Positions 27,080 to 35,406 of a stretch of DNA of 41,704 nucleotides are shown here, in pieces. Numbering within the stretch: position 1 is the stretch's first letter; the number at the start of each line of letters is the position of its first letter. This DNA comes from Opitutaceae bacterium. Lineage in GTDB: Bacteria; Verrucomicrobiota; Verrucomicrobiia; Opitutales; Opitutaceae. Location of the stretch: NCBI GenBank assembly GCA_018667915.1, contig JABIRI010000118.1, positions 1 to 41,704 on the forward strand. Reading direction: 5' to 3'. The notes under the pieces are model-generated. The model saw only the letters and a list, made by a program, of their open reading frames with translations. It was not told the DNA's origin and did not search any database. Both the position numbers and the translations under genes were made by a program.

Positions 27080-28321
27080 ATGAACAACGCCCCGACCACC
27101 CGCCTCTGCACCATGATGTTTCTCCAGTTCTTCGTCTGGGGAAGCTGGTTCACTTCGATCGCCGTATACATGACCGCCAACGGCATGGCAAACCTCACGC
27201 ACTGGCCCTACACCGTGAATCCGCTCGCCGCGATCATCGCGCCGTTTGCGCTCGGGCTCGTCGCCGACCGTTTCTTCTCGACCGAAAAAGTCCTCGCGAC
27301 CCTGCACATCATCGGCGGCGGCGTGCTACTCTTCGTGCCGCAACTCACGGGTAATCCCACGGCGTTCATCTGGGCGCTGTTGCTCTACAACCTCTGCTAT
27401 ATGCCGACCCTCGGCCTCTCCAACGCCCTCGCCTTCCACCACATCACCGACCAGGAAAAACAATTCCCGCGCATCCGCGTATTCGGCACCCTCGGTTGGA
27501 TCGCCGCCGGTTTGTTTGTCTCCTTCGTGCTCGGTCGCGCCATGGGCACCACTGCCGAAAGCACCGCAGCTCCACTCTACTCAGCCGCCATCGCCTCAAT
27601 CATCTTGGGATTCTTTTGTTTAACCCTGCCGAACACCCCGCCATCGGGTCGCGGTAAAAAAATCTCCCTCACCGCGATCCTCGGAATCGATGCGCTGCGC
27701 GTATTAGCCAGTCGGTCCTTCTTCGTTTTCCTCGGCTGCTCGTTCCTGATCTGCATCCCGCTCGCGGCCTACTACAATTTCACGCAGCTCTATCTCGGCG
27801 CGACCGGCTTCACCAGTATCGCCGGCACCCAAACAATCGGACAAATGTCCGAAGTCGGATTCATGCTCCTCATGCCGCTCCTTTTTGTCCGGCTCGGCGT
27901 GAAATGGATGCTCGTCATCGGCATGGCTGCATGGGCCGTGCGCTACGCATTATTCGCGCTCGGCGCCCCCGACCAGGTGACCTGGATGATCCTCGGCGGC
28001 ATCGCCCTCCACGGCATCTGCTACGACTTCTTCTTCGTCACCGGCCAGATCTACGTCGACCAACGCGCCAATGACGAAATTCGCGGTCAAGCCCAAGGCA
28101 TGCTCGTGTTGGTGACCAATGGCGCTGGCATGTTGATCGGTGCCCAAGCGGCCGGCATGGTCTTCAATAACTTCCTCAAAGGCGCCGACGCCCTCACCCT
28201 CGATCAGTGGCAATCGTTCTGGTGGTTACCCGCCGTGTTCGCGGTCGCGGTAATGATCATCTTCGCCCTGTTCTTCAAAACCGAAGCCAAGGTCGCAGCC
28301 ACCCCTAAAGCCGAGGCGTAA
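27080..28321 (+). CDS. Nucleoside:H+ symporter-type MFS transporter (NHS family), 413 aa
   Basis: Twelve hydrophobic segments can be counted. The N-terminus CTMMFLQFFVWGSWF matches NupG/XapB-type transporters, and the block ADRFFSTEKVLATLHIIGGG contains the family's conserved loop after helix 2. HGICYDFFFVTGQIYVD in the second half is also diagnostic. NupG-type members import nucleosides with protons. In Verrucomicrobia, members sit near oxidoreductases and may carry other substrates, so specificity is open. Its 3' end overlaps the convergent ABC permease gene by 17 bases. Confidence 0.87.
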   Translation: MNNAPTTRLCTMMFLQFFVWGSWFTSIAVYMTANGMANLTHWPYTVNPLAAIIAPFALGLVADRFFSTEKVLATLHIIGGGVLLFVPQLTGNPTAFIWALLLYNLCYMPTLGLSNALAFHHITDQEKQFPRIRVFGTLGWIAAGLFVSFVLGRAMGTTAESTAAPLYSAAIASIILGFFCLTLPNTPPSGRGKKISLTAILGIDALRVLASRSFFVFLGCSFLICIPLAAYYNFTQLYLGATGFTSIAGTQTIGQMSEVGFMLLMPLLFVRLGVKWMLVIGMAAWAVRYALFALGAPDQVTWMILGGIALHGICYDFFFVTGQIYVDQRANDEIRGQAQGMLVLVTNGAGMLIGAQAAGMVFNNFLKGADALTLDQWQSFWWLPAVFAVAVMIIFALFFKTEAKVAATPKAEA

Positions 28322-29612
28322 GGCCATCGACCAACGATTTCCGGCTGGCCAACCAGCCGGGAATCACTCCCACCAACGTGCCTGCTCCCGCGACCATCGC
28401 GAGCAGGCCCCACTCGTTCGCGGTCGGCCAAGCCAACGTCAGATGCAGACCGTAATGTGCTTCCAAAACGGGCGCGCCCAAAACCATCGCAATACTGAGC
28501 AAACTCACGCCGAGGACTGCACCCAAGGTTGATACCCAAAACGATTCGCCCACGAGTAGCAGAATGAGGTGACGTGGCCGCGCTCCGACCGATCGCAAAA
28601 TAGCCATCTCGCGGCGGCGCTGATCCAGCGTGCCGAGCAAGTTGCTCAGCATACCAATCAGACCCACCACCACGACGAAGCCGCCGAGAAAAAGGAGCAC
28701 CCGCTCGACCACCCCCAAGACTGACCACAGCTCTTGCAACGCCACGCCCGGCAAAACCGCTGTAAGCGCTTCTCCGTCGTGCGTATTGATTTTGCGCTGC
28801 AGCGACAACGCCGCCGCGCGATCATGCAACCCGACCAATAACGCCGATAACGATCCCGTGCCTTCGTGCTCCGCATGATCATGGTCGTGGCCATGGTCAT
28901 GGTGATCATGCGCAGCAGCGGCCATCGCCGCAGCGAGCGGGTCAGCCACATCATGCGTCGTTTCCACCGCGCCCTGAAAACCCGCGTGCATCGCATCCAC
29001 TCCCGCCAGACTCACCAGCACCACGCGATCCACTGGAGTGCCCGTCGGCGCCAACACCCCACTCACCGCGAAGGGATGAGTATCGTGGTGCACAAAACTG
29101 ATTTCGCCCGCGCCATGCGATACCACGACTTCGGAACCCGCCGTATAACCCAACTCTCGTGCCACATCCGCACCCACCACCGCCTCATGTTCATCCGCGA
29201 ACCATTCGCCATTCGCGACCTGTAAGCCCTGATCACGCGCGAACCGATAATGGTCGCGAAAGGCAGTCGTCGTTCCGACCACCCGGAACCCACGGTGCAT
29301 GTCTCCCACCGACAGTGGGATGGTCCACGCCACCGCCGGATCGCCCGCGATCATGCGATAACTGTCGCGACTTAGGTTCTGCGTCGGAAACCCGACATTA
29401 AAAACCGCCTGCAACAATAACTGTGGCCCCCCGCTGCGCGCCCCCACCACCAAATCCGTGCCGGAGACCGTGCTCAAAAAACTTTCCCGCGTCGTTTGGC
29501 GCACCCGCTCCACCCCGAGCAGCAACATGACACTGCACGCAATCGACAGCCCCGTGAGGATCACGGTCGACCGTCGGTTCATCAGCGATTGCCAAGCGAG
29601 TCGCAGCAACAT
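28305..29612 (-). CDS. FtsX/MacB-type ABC permease with His-rich loop, 435 aa
   Basis: The architecture is one N-terminal helix (STVILTGLSIACSVMLLLGV), a large periplasmic domain (about 40-330), and a C-terminal FtsX domain with three helices (LFLGGFVVVVGLIGMLSNL and two more) plus RRREMAILRSVGARPR. The periplasmic domain carries a striking run HDHHDHGHDHDHAEHE at about residues 230-250, which probably binds Zn2+ or another transition metal. The gene begins one base inside the stop codon of the ATPase gene (TGATG), so the pair is coupled. With the nearby DUF3299 gene it recalls the Zur-regulated zinc clusters of proteobacteria (zrg-type); a zinc role is inferred. Confidence 0.88.
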   Translation of the reverse strand: MLLRLAWQSLMNRRSTVILTGLSIACSVMLLLGVERVRQTTRESFLSTVSGTDLVVGARSGGPQLLLQAVFNVGFPTQNLSRDSYRMIAGDPAVAWTIPLSVGDMHRGFRVVGTTTAFRDHYRFARDQGLQVANGEWFADEHEAVVGADVARELGYTAGSEVVVSHGAGEISFVHHDTHPFAVSGVLAPTGTPVDRVVLVSLAGVDAMHAGFQGAVETTHDVADPLAAAMAAAAHDHHDHGHDHDHAEHEGTGSLSALLVGLHDRAAALSLQRKINTHDGEALTAVLPGVALQELWSVLGVVERVLLFLGGFVVVVGLIGMLSNLLGTLDQRRREMAILRSVGARPRHLILLLVGESFWVSTLGAVLGVSLLSIAMVLGAPVLEAHYGLHLTLAWPTANEWGLLAMVAGAGTLVGVIPGWLASRKSLVDGLTPRL

Positions 29613-30340
29613 CAGGCATCCCCTCCCGCTTGATTGATTTCGCGCAAATCCACCACCCTATCGAACCGCGCCCCGAGCTCACGATCGTGACTCACCATCA
29701 CGATACTGCTGCCCGTCGCGGCAACCGAGCGAAACAACAACTCCACAAATTCATCGCGCCGATCCACGTCGAGCGCCGAGGTCGGCTCATCCGCAATGAT
29801 CATTGCCGGTGCACCCAACAACGCTCGCGCCAAAGCCACGCGTTGTTGCTGACCCACACTGAGCTCCGTCACCGAACGATCACGCGCATCTGCCATCCCA
29901 AGTTCGCGCAGCAATTCGTCCGCCGCTCCATCGAGCGACATGTCTCCCGCTTCGGCCCGTGTGCGGCGTTGCGCCGAAAACCGCGCGGGCAAAGTCACGT
30001 TATCAATCACCGACAAATACGGCACCAAGTTAAACTGCTGGAAGATAAACCCTATCTGGTCCGCCCGCAGCGCATCCCGCTCCGCGCTGCCCAAGTTCGT
30101 CAATTCCTGCCCCAAAACCTGCAACGATCCTCCGCTCGGCACCAACACCCCCGCCAATAAATTCAGCAGGGTCGATTTGCCACAACCGCTCGGCCCATGG
30201 ATCAACAGAGACGCTCCCCGCGCCAATTCCAACTGCGACACATCCAACACCCACGGCGCTCCGGTCCCCCAACCAAACTGGAGGTCACGAATTGAGACGA
30301 TGTCATCCGAAGCGGCCATTGCGGCAAGATGAGCTGACAT
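29612..30340 (-). CDS. LolD/MacB-type ABC ATPase, 242 aa
   Basis: The nucleotide-binding partner of the adjacent permease. Walker A is GPSGCGKST, the Q-loop region is IGFIFQQFNLVPYLSV, the signature motif is LSVGQQQR, Walker B is AMIIADEPTSALD, and the switch histidine is in VMVSHD. The spacing and FQQFNL match the LolD/MacB/FtsE group, whose partners are mechanotransmitting FtsX-type permeases rather than importers. The start is set at the first ATG; the later ATG in MAASDDIV would remove only seven residues. It is divergent from the toxin-antitoxin pair across about 107 bases that hold repeated GATTCA motifs. Confidence 0.93.
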   Translation of the reverse strand: MSAHLAAMAASDDIVSIRDLQFGWGTGAPWVLDVSQLELARGASLLIHGPSGCGKSTLLNLLAGVLVPSGGSLQVLGQELTNLGSAERDALRADQIGFIFQQFNLVPYLSVIDNVTLPARFSAQRRTRAEAGDMSLDGAADELLRELGMADARDRSVTELSVGQQQRVALARALLGAPAMIIADEPTSALDVDRRDEFVELLFRSVAATGSSIVMVSHDRELGARFDRVVDLREINQAGGDA

Positions 30341-30380
30341 CTGTTCGGTGCAACCACGTCGTCAAAGAACCACACATTTT

Positions 30381-30421
30381 AGATTCATTATGCGATTCAT
30401 TTTGAATCTATTCTTGATTCA
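30381..30421. promoter_or_regulatory. GATTCA inverted/direct repeats upstream of the antitoxin gene
   Basis: GATTCA occurs at 30382, 30394 and 30416, and its complement TGAATC at 30403. GATTCA-TTT-TGAATC is a perfect inverted repeat, and AGATTCA-N15-TGAATCT a wider one. The cluster ends about 26 bases before the antitoxin ATG. It is the expected position for an operator bound by a ribbon-helix-helix antitoxin, and it could also affect the divergent ABC operon. Confidence 0.5.
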
Positions 30422-30447
30422 TTCTTCATAATCTTCATCTTAATCGC

Positions 30448-30708
30448 ATGAAAACGATCACTTTGCGAAACATCGACGATGAGCTCAAGCAGGTGCTGGA
30501 AGAGCAGGCCGCGTATTCTTCCCAAAGCCTGAATACCGTCGTTTTGAACAAACTCCGAGAATCCTACGGTCTCAAAGAAGACACGAATAGACCTCCCCCC
30601 AACCGCGATCTGCTGCAATTGGCCGGCGGGTGGTCCGACGACGACGCGGAGTCATTCAACCAAGCCACCGCCGCCTTCGGGAAGATCGACCTGGAGATGT
30701 GGAAATGA
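30448..30708 (+). CDS. Ribbon-helix-helix antitoxin (VapB/FitA-like), 86 aa
   Basis: The N-terminus (KTITLRNIDDELKQVLEEQA) is a ribbon-helix-helix strand and first helix of the FitA/Arc type, followed by SSQSLNTVVLNKLRES as the second helix. The C-terminal half (about 45-86) is the part that normally neutralises the PIN toxin. Its stop overlaps the toxin start (ATGA), the usual antitoxin-first arrangement. Antitoxins of this kind repress their own promoter, and matching repeats lie just upstream. Confidence 0.85.
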   Translation: MKTITLRNIDDELKQVLEEQAAYSSQSLNTVVLNKLRESYGLKEDTNRPPPNRDLLQLAGGWSDDDAESFNQATAAFGKIDLEMWK

Positions 30709-31103
30709 ACCGGCTCCTAATCGACACCAATATCTACGTCGCCTTCAAACGCGGCAATCCTGCAGTCGTCGAGCTCCTCGGACGGGCCGAGAAGATCGTA
30801 TTGTGCTCCGTCGTGATCGGCGAACTGTTGGCGGGATTTCGCAGCGGAAATCAAGCATCGAAAAACCGCCAACAACTCGAATCCTTTTCCGCCAATGCCC
30901 GCGTCGGCACATGTTCGCTTAATGCCAACACCGCCGAATTCTATGCGGCCGTCTTTACCCAGCTTAAGCAGAAGGGTCGCCCCATCCCAACCAACGACAT
31001 GTGGATCGCCGCATCGGCGATGCAAAACGGTCTAGCAATTTGCACCTTGGACGCCCACTTCGAATCCATCGACGGCATCCTCATCCGCCACCCGGTCTCA
31101 TGA
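30705..31103 (+). CDS. VapC-type PIN-domain toxin, 132 aa
   Basis: A PIN ribonuclease of normal VapC length. The acidic active-site residues are in LLIDTNIYVAF (Asp6), VVIGELLAGFRSG (Glu), TNDMWIAASAM (Asp) and CTLDAHFE (Asp). The ORF track begins at 30630, but the ATG at 30705 overlaps the antitoxin stop and gives the canonical N-terminus MNRLLIDTN. VapC toxins cleave tRNA or rRNA and stop translation when the antitoxin is lost. The pair sits between the ABC transporter genes and the DUF3299 gene, with a repeat-rich stretch after it. Confidence 0.92.
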   Translation: MNRLLIDTNIYVAFKRGNPAVVELLGRAEKIVLCSVVIGELLAGFRSGNQASKNRQQLESFSANARVGTCSLNANTAEFYAAVFTQLKQKGRPIPTNDMWIAASAMQNGLAICTLDAHFESIDGILIRHPVS

Positions 31104-31127
31104 TCAACCTAGCCCAGCATCACCAGT

Positions 31128-31290
31128 GAGGCAGTTTCGCCGACGGAGTCCCGTAGGAGACGGAGATGGCGAAGCAAACCGGCCGACCCAATACCTGCCT
31201 CTTAGATCTGCGTTAATCTGAGTAATCCACGGTTAAACAAACTCTCTGCCTCACAGCATTCGTGTGATTCGAGGTTAAGAAGAAATCTTA
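31128..31290. repeat. Degenerate direct and inverted repeats downstream of the toxin gene
   Basis: TTCGCC / GGCGAA arms enclose a hairpin-like block with GACGGAG twice (31136-31173). GAGGCAG (31128) pairs with CTGCCTC (31195). CTGCCTC recurs at 31246, and each copy is followed by a related AT-richer phrase ending in GGTTAA (TGAGTAATCCACGGTTAAAC and GTGTGATTCGAGGTTAAGA). The whole looks like a duplicated, decayed intergenic element. No gene is visible between 31104 and 31389. Confidence 0.5.
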
Positions 31291-31389
31291 CCCTGCAGCC
31301 GCATCCCAAGTCTCGCCATAGTTCCGTCCGGCGGAACGACGGCGGATCCCCCTTGCGAGTCGGGTAAAACCGGTAACATTCAACTCAAC

Positions 31390-32043
31390 ATGCGACGCGT
31401 CCTTCTTTGTCTCGGGTTACTCACCGCCACGCTTTCCGCGGAGCCCATCGAATTGCTCTGGCCCGACCTGCAAGGCGTGGTCGAGGAATTCGAAGATCCG
31501 TTTGTCGACCTCGATAGCGACCAACTCTTCCAACTCGGCATGGTCGCTCGCTTGCGCGGCAGCGCCGCCGCCACCGACAAACCCCTGCCGCCGGAAGACG
31601 CCGCCGTACTCGCCGATCGCACCCAGCAACTCGAAGACGCCGGCATCGACATCGACTACTTACTCGATCAACGCGCAAAGGTGACCGAGATGCGCCGCCA
31701 ACGCGCGATGAACACCCGCGAGGACTACGACGAAAAGACGATCCGCATGCCCGGTTATCTGCTGCCCCTCGATGTGACCGAAGGCGAAGTCATGGAATTC
31801 TTACTCGTGCCTTGGGTCGGTGCCTGTATCCACACCCCGCCACCTCCGCCCAACCAAATCGTTTATGTGAAACTCTCCGAACCCTGGAAAGTCCGCAGCC
31901 AATGGGAGCCCGTTTATGTCGAAGGTAAGATGCAGTCCGGCGACATCACCAAAGGCCTCTACCTCGTCGACGGCACCGCCGACATCCACATCGGCTACAC
32001 CCTCACCGCCGCCATCACGACCCCCTTCGACGACGAAGATTGA
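31390..32043 (+). CDS. DUF3299 periplasmic protein, 217 aa
   Basis: A signal peptide (RRVLLCLGLLTATLSA) precedes a mostly acidic region. The C-terminal half has the hallmark block of DUF3299: MPGYLLPLD, EFLLVPWVGACIHTPPPPPNQIVYV, with the conserved Cys-x-His and a proline run. DUF3299 proteins often lie beside FtsX/MacB-type ABC pairs and zinc-regulated genes; their biochemical function is not known to me. The start at 31390 gives a normal signal peptide. Here the toxin-antitoxin pair separates it from the ABC genes, which are on the other strand. Confidence 0.82.
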   Translation: MRRVLLCLGLLTATLSAEPIELLWPDLQGVVEEFEDPFVDLDSDQLFQLGMVARLRGSAAATDKPLPPEDAAVLADRTQQLEDAGIDIDYLLDQRAKVTEMRRQRAMNTREDYDEKTIRMPGYLLPLDVTEGEVMEFLLVPWVGACIHTPPPPPNQIVYVKLSEPWKVRSQWEPVYVEGKMQSGDITKGLYLVDGTADIHIGYTLTAAITTPFDDED

Positions 32044-32916
32044 CGCTAGAGCGAAAATCGTCACCGAACGAAATAAGCTGCCAGGCGGTTGCGAAACCTT
32101 GGGCTATCTCATCCTACTCACCGAAGCAGGCGGACATTCCACACCGACGAAGTTGGAACGAGCGTGAAGTAGACGATGAAGGGTCCGGGATACAATTCGA
32201 GCAAGACATTGCCATGACTACAAAAAGAGGGGATCACTACTACTAGAGATAGGCATGTTTGTGCGAGTTCACCCAGGAAAGAGAAAAGGGGTATATGGAA
32301 ATTCTCGCGCCTACGGTTTTTCCACTCCCCGGCTTGCATCGCAAGCTGCAGAAATTACCCCCCCGCGCGCGGTTCCGAGTGCCGAAGGTCTTTTCGGCTT
32401 TGGTGGTGTATTCCGCCACACTGTGGGAATGCGAAGGTTCTGGGCCCAGGATAGCATCCAAGCCCAACTACGGTTTGGATAGCTCTAGATCGACAGTCGG
32501 TCGCAATTGAAAAAATAGAATTAGGCAGGCACTGAAGTGAGGCCCCACCGGCCGGCGGGAACCACGCCACTGGTGCCCGTAACTAAATCAACGCCCTACC
32601 CACCCGGATTCGGACGAGCGACTTGCCCTACTACTCAAAGACGAGGACTGGCGCCTATCGGCACTTCGCAAATGGTGGAGTCGGAATAAAAATGATTGAT
32701 TCAGCTTACCATATCGAGAAATCAGCGATCAAAATCACTTTCGTGGAATTTTTCATTAATATCTTAATACAAACATTTAAGGTAATAAAATTCCGGCATA
32801 TTTGCTTTCCCGTCACAGCGTTCGGAGCCCCAATAAGACACAAAACAAAACCGTTATACCCACCGGAAACACCTTGGGACGATTGGGAAAGCGGCGGACA
32901 GGCGTCTTAAGCTAGT
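32044..32916. other. Gene-free stretch of about 870 bases
   Basis: No convincing gene is visible. The ORFs listed here (for example 32118..32339, 32243..32467, 32623..32910) are short, overlap in several frames, lack starts with context and show no family motif. The 3' half is clearly AT-richer than its surroundings (around 32690-32800). Small hairpins occur, such as GCTTGC-ATC-GCAAGC near 32332. It may be remnant DNA from a lost gene or element, or hold an unrecognised RNA. Confidence 0.5.
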
Positions 32917-33975
32917 ATGGTCGCAGCAGTCCTTTCTCGGAGGGATTGTTCAATCGCCCCTTACCGCCCTTCCCCCTGTCACCCTTCCATTCTTTTGAGA
33001 ACTTTACCGCCCACTTCGATTAGATCCGCGCCGGTATGGCTGCTGATGTTGTGCTTGGTTACCGGCAATTTTACTGCGTTGTTGGGCGATTCAGTCGAAG
33101 TTCCACCCGACGACAATTCATTCAATTCCGGCTGGCTGTTTCGCATGGACGCCGGCGACACCGCGCCATTCCCTGAAACTCCCGATATCCATTGGCTGCC
33201 GATCACCCTCCCTCATATTCAATCCGTGAAACGGACGGAGTCCGCTTCTTCTTTCGCAAGCTATCGTCAGATTAATCCCGCCGGAGTTTCAGCGTGGTAT
33301 CGACGTCATGTCACGCTGCCAGATGTGCCGGAAGGCAAGATGATTTTTCTCACCGTTTGTGGTGGTGCGACGGGCATGCGGATCTGGGTAAACGGCCATA
33401 AATTCGACTCCGCTCCTGCGGAAAAAAACTGTATTGAATTCAACATTACTCAACGTTTCCGGGTCGGTCCAAACTTCGACAACGTGATCGCAATTGAACA
33501 TCAGGGATCGTCATCCGGGATCATTGCGTTTCCCGGGGAGTCTCCCACCGCAGGCATCTCCCTCAGTGTGCGCAATCGCGTCCATTTGATCGCGGAACAA
33601 TTGGAACTCGTTGGTCTCGGCATCGGTCAAGATAAGGCTCACATTCGTCTTCGCACTGCAGTCGCAAATCATCGAGAATCTCCCGCTGAGGTCATCGTGC
33701 AAAATAGATTGTTCAGCTCTCGGGGAGAATTGGTTGGAAAGTCGGAGCAAACGATTTCGGTCTCATCCGGGAATCTATCAGCGATTGCCGACGATATCTA
33801 TTTCCCCGTTGACGACATCAAAGCCACGGCTTCCGGCGGAGTTCACCGAGTTACCACTACCCTGTTGGAAGACTCCAGGCAACTCGATCAAATCGAGTCT
33901 ATTCGCGACGATGCTGGCTTCACCGAGATCCGCCGTTCGCATTTGGATCTGGGCAAAATCGCCTCAGCCAAATAG
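32917..33975 (+). CDS. GH2-like protein with N-terminal beta-sandwich domains only, 352 aa
   Basis: After a probable signal segment (WLLMLCLVTGNFTALLG, residues about 41-57) the chain reads as the sugar-binding jelly-roll domain of family 2 glycoside hydrolases: FNSGWLFRMDAGD, WLPITLPHIQ, SAWYRRHVTLP, GMRIWVNGHKFD. The immunoglobulin-like domain follows (about 225-345) and ends with AGFTEIRRS, the position where GH2 enzymes continue into the TIM barrel. The frame stops there, so both catalytic glutamates are missing; typical members exceed 700 residues. No barrel remnant is found before the next gene. It could be a truncated gene or a stand-alone binding protein. The start is uncertain. Confidence 0.65.
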   Translation: MVAAVLSRRDCSIAPYRPSPCHPSILLRTLPPTSIRSAPVWLLMLCLVTGNFTALLGDSVEVPPDDNSFNSGWLFRMDAGDTAPFPETPDIHWLPITLPHIQSVKRTESASSFASYRQINPAGVSAWYRRHVTLPDVPEGKMIFLTVCGGATGMRIWVNGHKFDSAPAEKNCIEFNITQRFRVGPNFDNVIAIEHQGSSSGIIAFPGESPTAGISLSVRNRVHLIAEQLELVGLGIGQDKAHIRLRTAVANHRESPAEVIVQNRLFSSRGELVGKSEQTISVSSGNLSAIADDIYFPVDDIKATASGGVHRVTTTLLEDSRQLDQIESIRDDAGFTEIRRSHLDLGKIASAK

Positions 33976-34010
33976 ACGCCCCGTTGCGGGAGATTCGGAT
34001 CTCGCCTGGC

Positions 34011-35198
34011 CTACTTCTGAAAAAAATCACGCAGAGAAACTTCGGCCTGGCCAGCCACGGGCTCGCCGGCATTCAGGGCGGGCTTAAACACGAGATCCTT
34101 AAGGGCTGCCTGAACCGTGGGAGGCAAAACACTCTTCGAGTCCCATCCCGTCACGCGTCCCATTTCATCCACCTCCACCACTACCGGGAAATCAAAATCA
34201 TGTGGGTCAGACGAAGCCAGCAACGCCGGAGGCGTCAGCGTCCAGATCGGCTCGGCCGGAATCGTTTTACCCCGGTGCATGGAAACCCGTTCCAACGCGA
34301 CGTATTCATGCAGTTCGGCACGGCTGAGAGGGAGCTGTTTGGGTGATACGTTGGATACGATTTCTCGACCGTTCTTGAAGACGTGAATATCGATCGTCTT
34401 GAGGTGAAACCCCTCAGGGAATCCTTCCTGGTAAAACTCTATTTCCCTCGGTTCGGATTCGATTTCTCCGATGTGATGAAAAAACACATTGTCCGTGTAG
34501 CCTTCGTCCGGCGAACTGGTGCGAGTGACAAAGGCCAGATAGGCATCGGTAATTTTTACCGGTGAGGCCAGCGTCGCCGAGATTTTCAACGCATTGGGCT
34601 CCACCTTGGCTTTGCCCGAAATACGATCGGCATAAAAGGTGCCATCCGCGATCTGCCCCGAACGCAGTTCATAACCTTGCAACGCCTGCTCAGCCACACG
34701 CACCTCCGGTTTCACTTCTCCGGGCGCCAATGTTTCCGACTGCGCGGAAGCCGTCTGGTGTGCGGCGTTCAATTGGGCCTCCAGCTGATCCACTTGCACG
34801 TCATTGTACATCCGCAGTTGGTTTTGCCGATTCATCCACTTCAAGGTCTCCCGGTCCATTCCCCGTTCGCGACTCGCCTTGAGATTGGTGATCGAAATCG
34901 GATTTCGGCCCAAACGGGGCGTATGATCATAGTCGATCGATTCCAAATCATGTTTGTAGATCTTTGGCACCCCTGCCTCCGCCACATGGGCGAAGCTATT
35001 CTCGTAGGCCGCCACCATCTTAAAATCTCCTCCGACCATAATTTTTACATCAATGCCCACAAACAGTCGATAATCTCGCGCCGGCGCCGACTGAGAATCA
35101 ACTACCTTTGGGGCGGTCCAACCGACCGAGACCAATCCGAAAGCAACACCACCAAAAACGGTGCGAATAATAGAGGGGGATCTGGTGGGTAAATTCAT
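34011..35198 (-). CDS. Exported protein with TonB-C-like C-terminus, 395 aa
   Basis: The N-terminus (IIRTVFGGVAFGLVSVGWTAP) is a signal peptide. The middle region contains a predicted helix (DRETLKWMNRQNQLRMYNDVQVDQLEAQL, quoted in part) and beta-rich segments of unknown family. The last 60 residues (FPVVVEVDEMGRVTGWDS, VFKPALNAGEPVAGQAEVSL) resemble the TonB C-terminal domain or its 'energy transducer' relatives. It lacks the usual proline-rich linker and cytoplasmic anchor, so a role in energy transduction is doubtful. It is convergent with the GH2-like gene, the stops lying 35 bases apart. Shadow ORFs on the plus strand are ignored. Confidence 0.65.
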   Translation of the reverse strand: MNLPTRSPSIIRTVFGGVAFGLVSVGWTAPKVVDSQSAPARDYRLFVGIDVKIMVGGDFKMVAAYENSFAHVAEAGVPKIYKHDLESIDYDHTPRLGRNPISITNLKASRERGMDRETLKWMNRQNQLRMYNDVQVDQLEAQLNAAHQTASAQSETLAPGEVKPEVRVAEQALQGYELRSGQIADGTFYADRISGKAKVEPNALKISATLASPVKITDAYLAFVTRTSSPDEGYTDNVFFHHIGEIESEPREIEFYQEGFPEGFHLKTIDIHVFKNGREIVSNVSPKQLPLSRAELHEYVALERVSMHRGKTIPAEPIWTLTPPALLASSDPHDFDFPVVVEVDEMGRVTGWDSKSVLPPTVQAALKDLVFKPALNAGEPVAGQAEVSLRDFFQK

Positions 35199-35406
35199 CG
35201 GGATAAATGCAGGCGAAAACCGCTGTTGATACTACGCGCTCTCGCCTCCAAATCACGTGAAATCGCCCCAGAGAGACACTAGCCAAAGACTATGATACGA
35301 ACACGAAACCCCCAAGGCAGATATCACTGCTAATATCTGCTTTCCCCGTTCTGACAGCCCCTCACCCATCAGGCGGGCGCAATCCCAAACCCTCGCTTTT
35401 CTGCCC

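Noticed and set aside
32243-32467. ORF containing GSGKT, suggesting a P-loop
   Set aside because: Walker A-like words occur by chance; the frame is 74 codons with no other ATPase feature.
32623-32910. 95-aa ORF in the gene-free stretch
   Set aside because: No start context or family resemblance, AT-rich composition unlike neighbouring genes.
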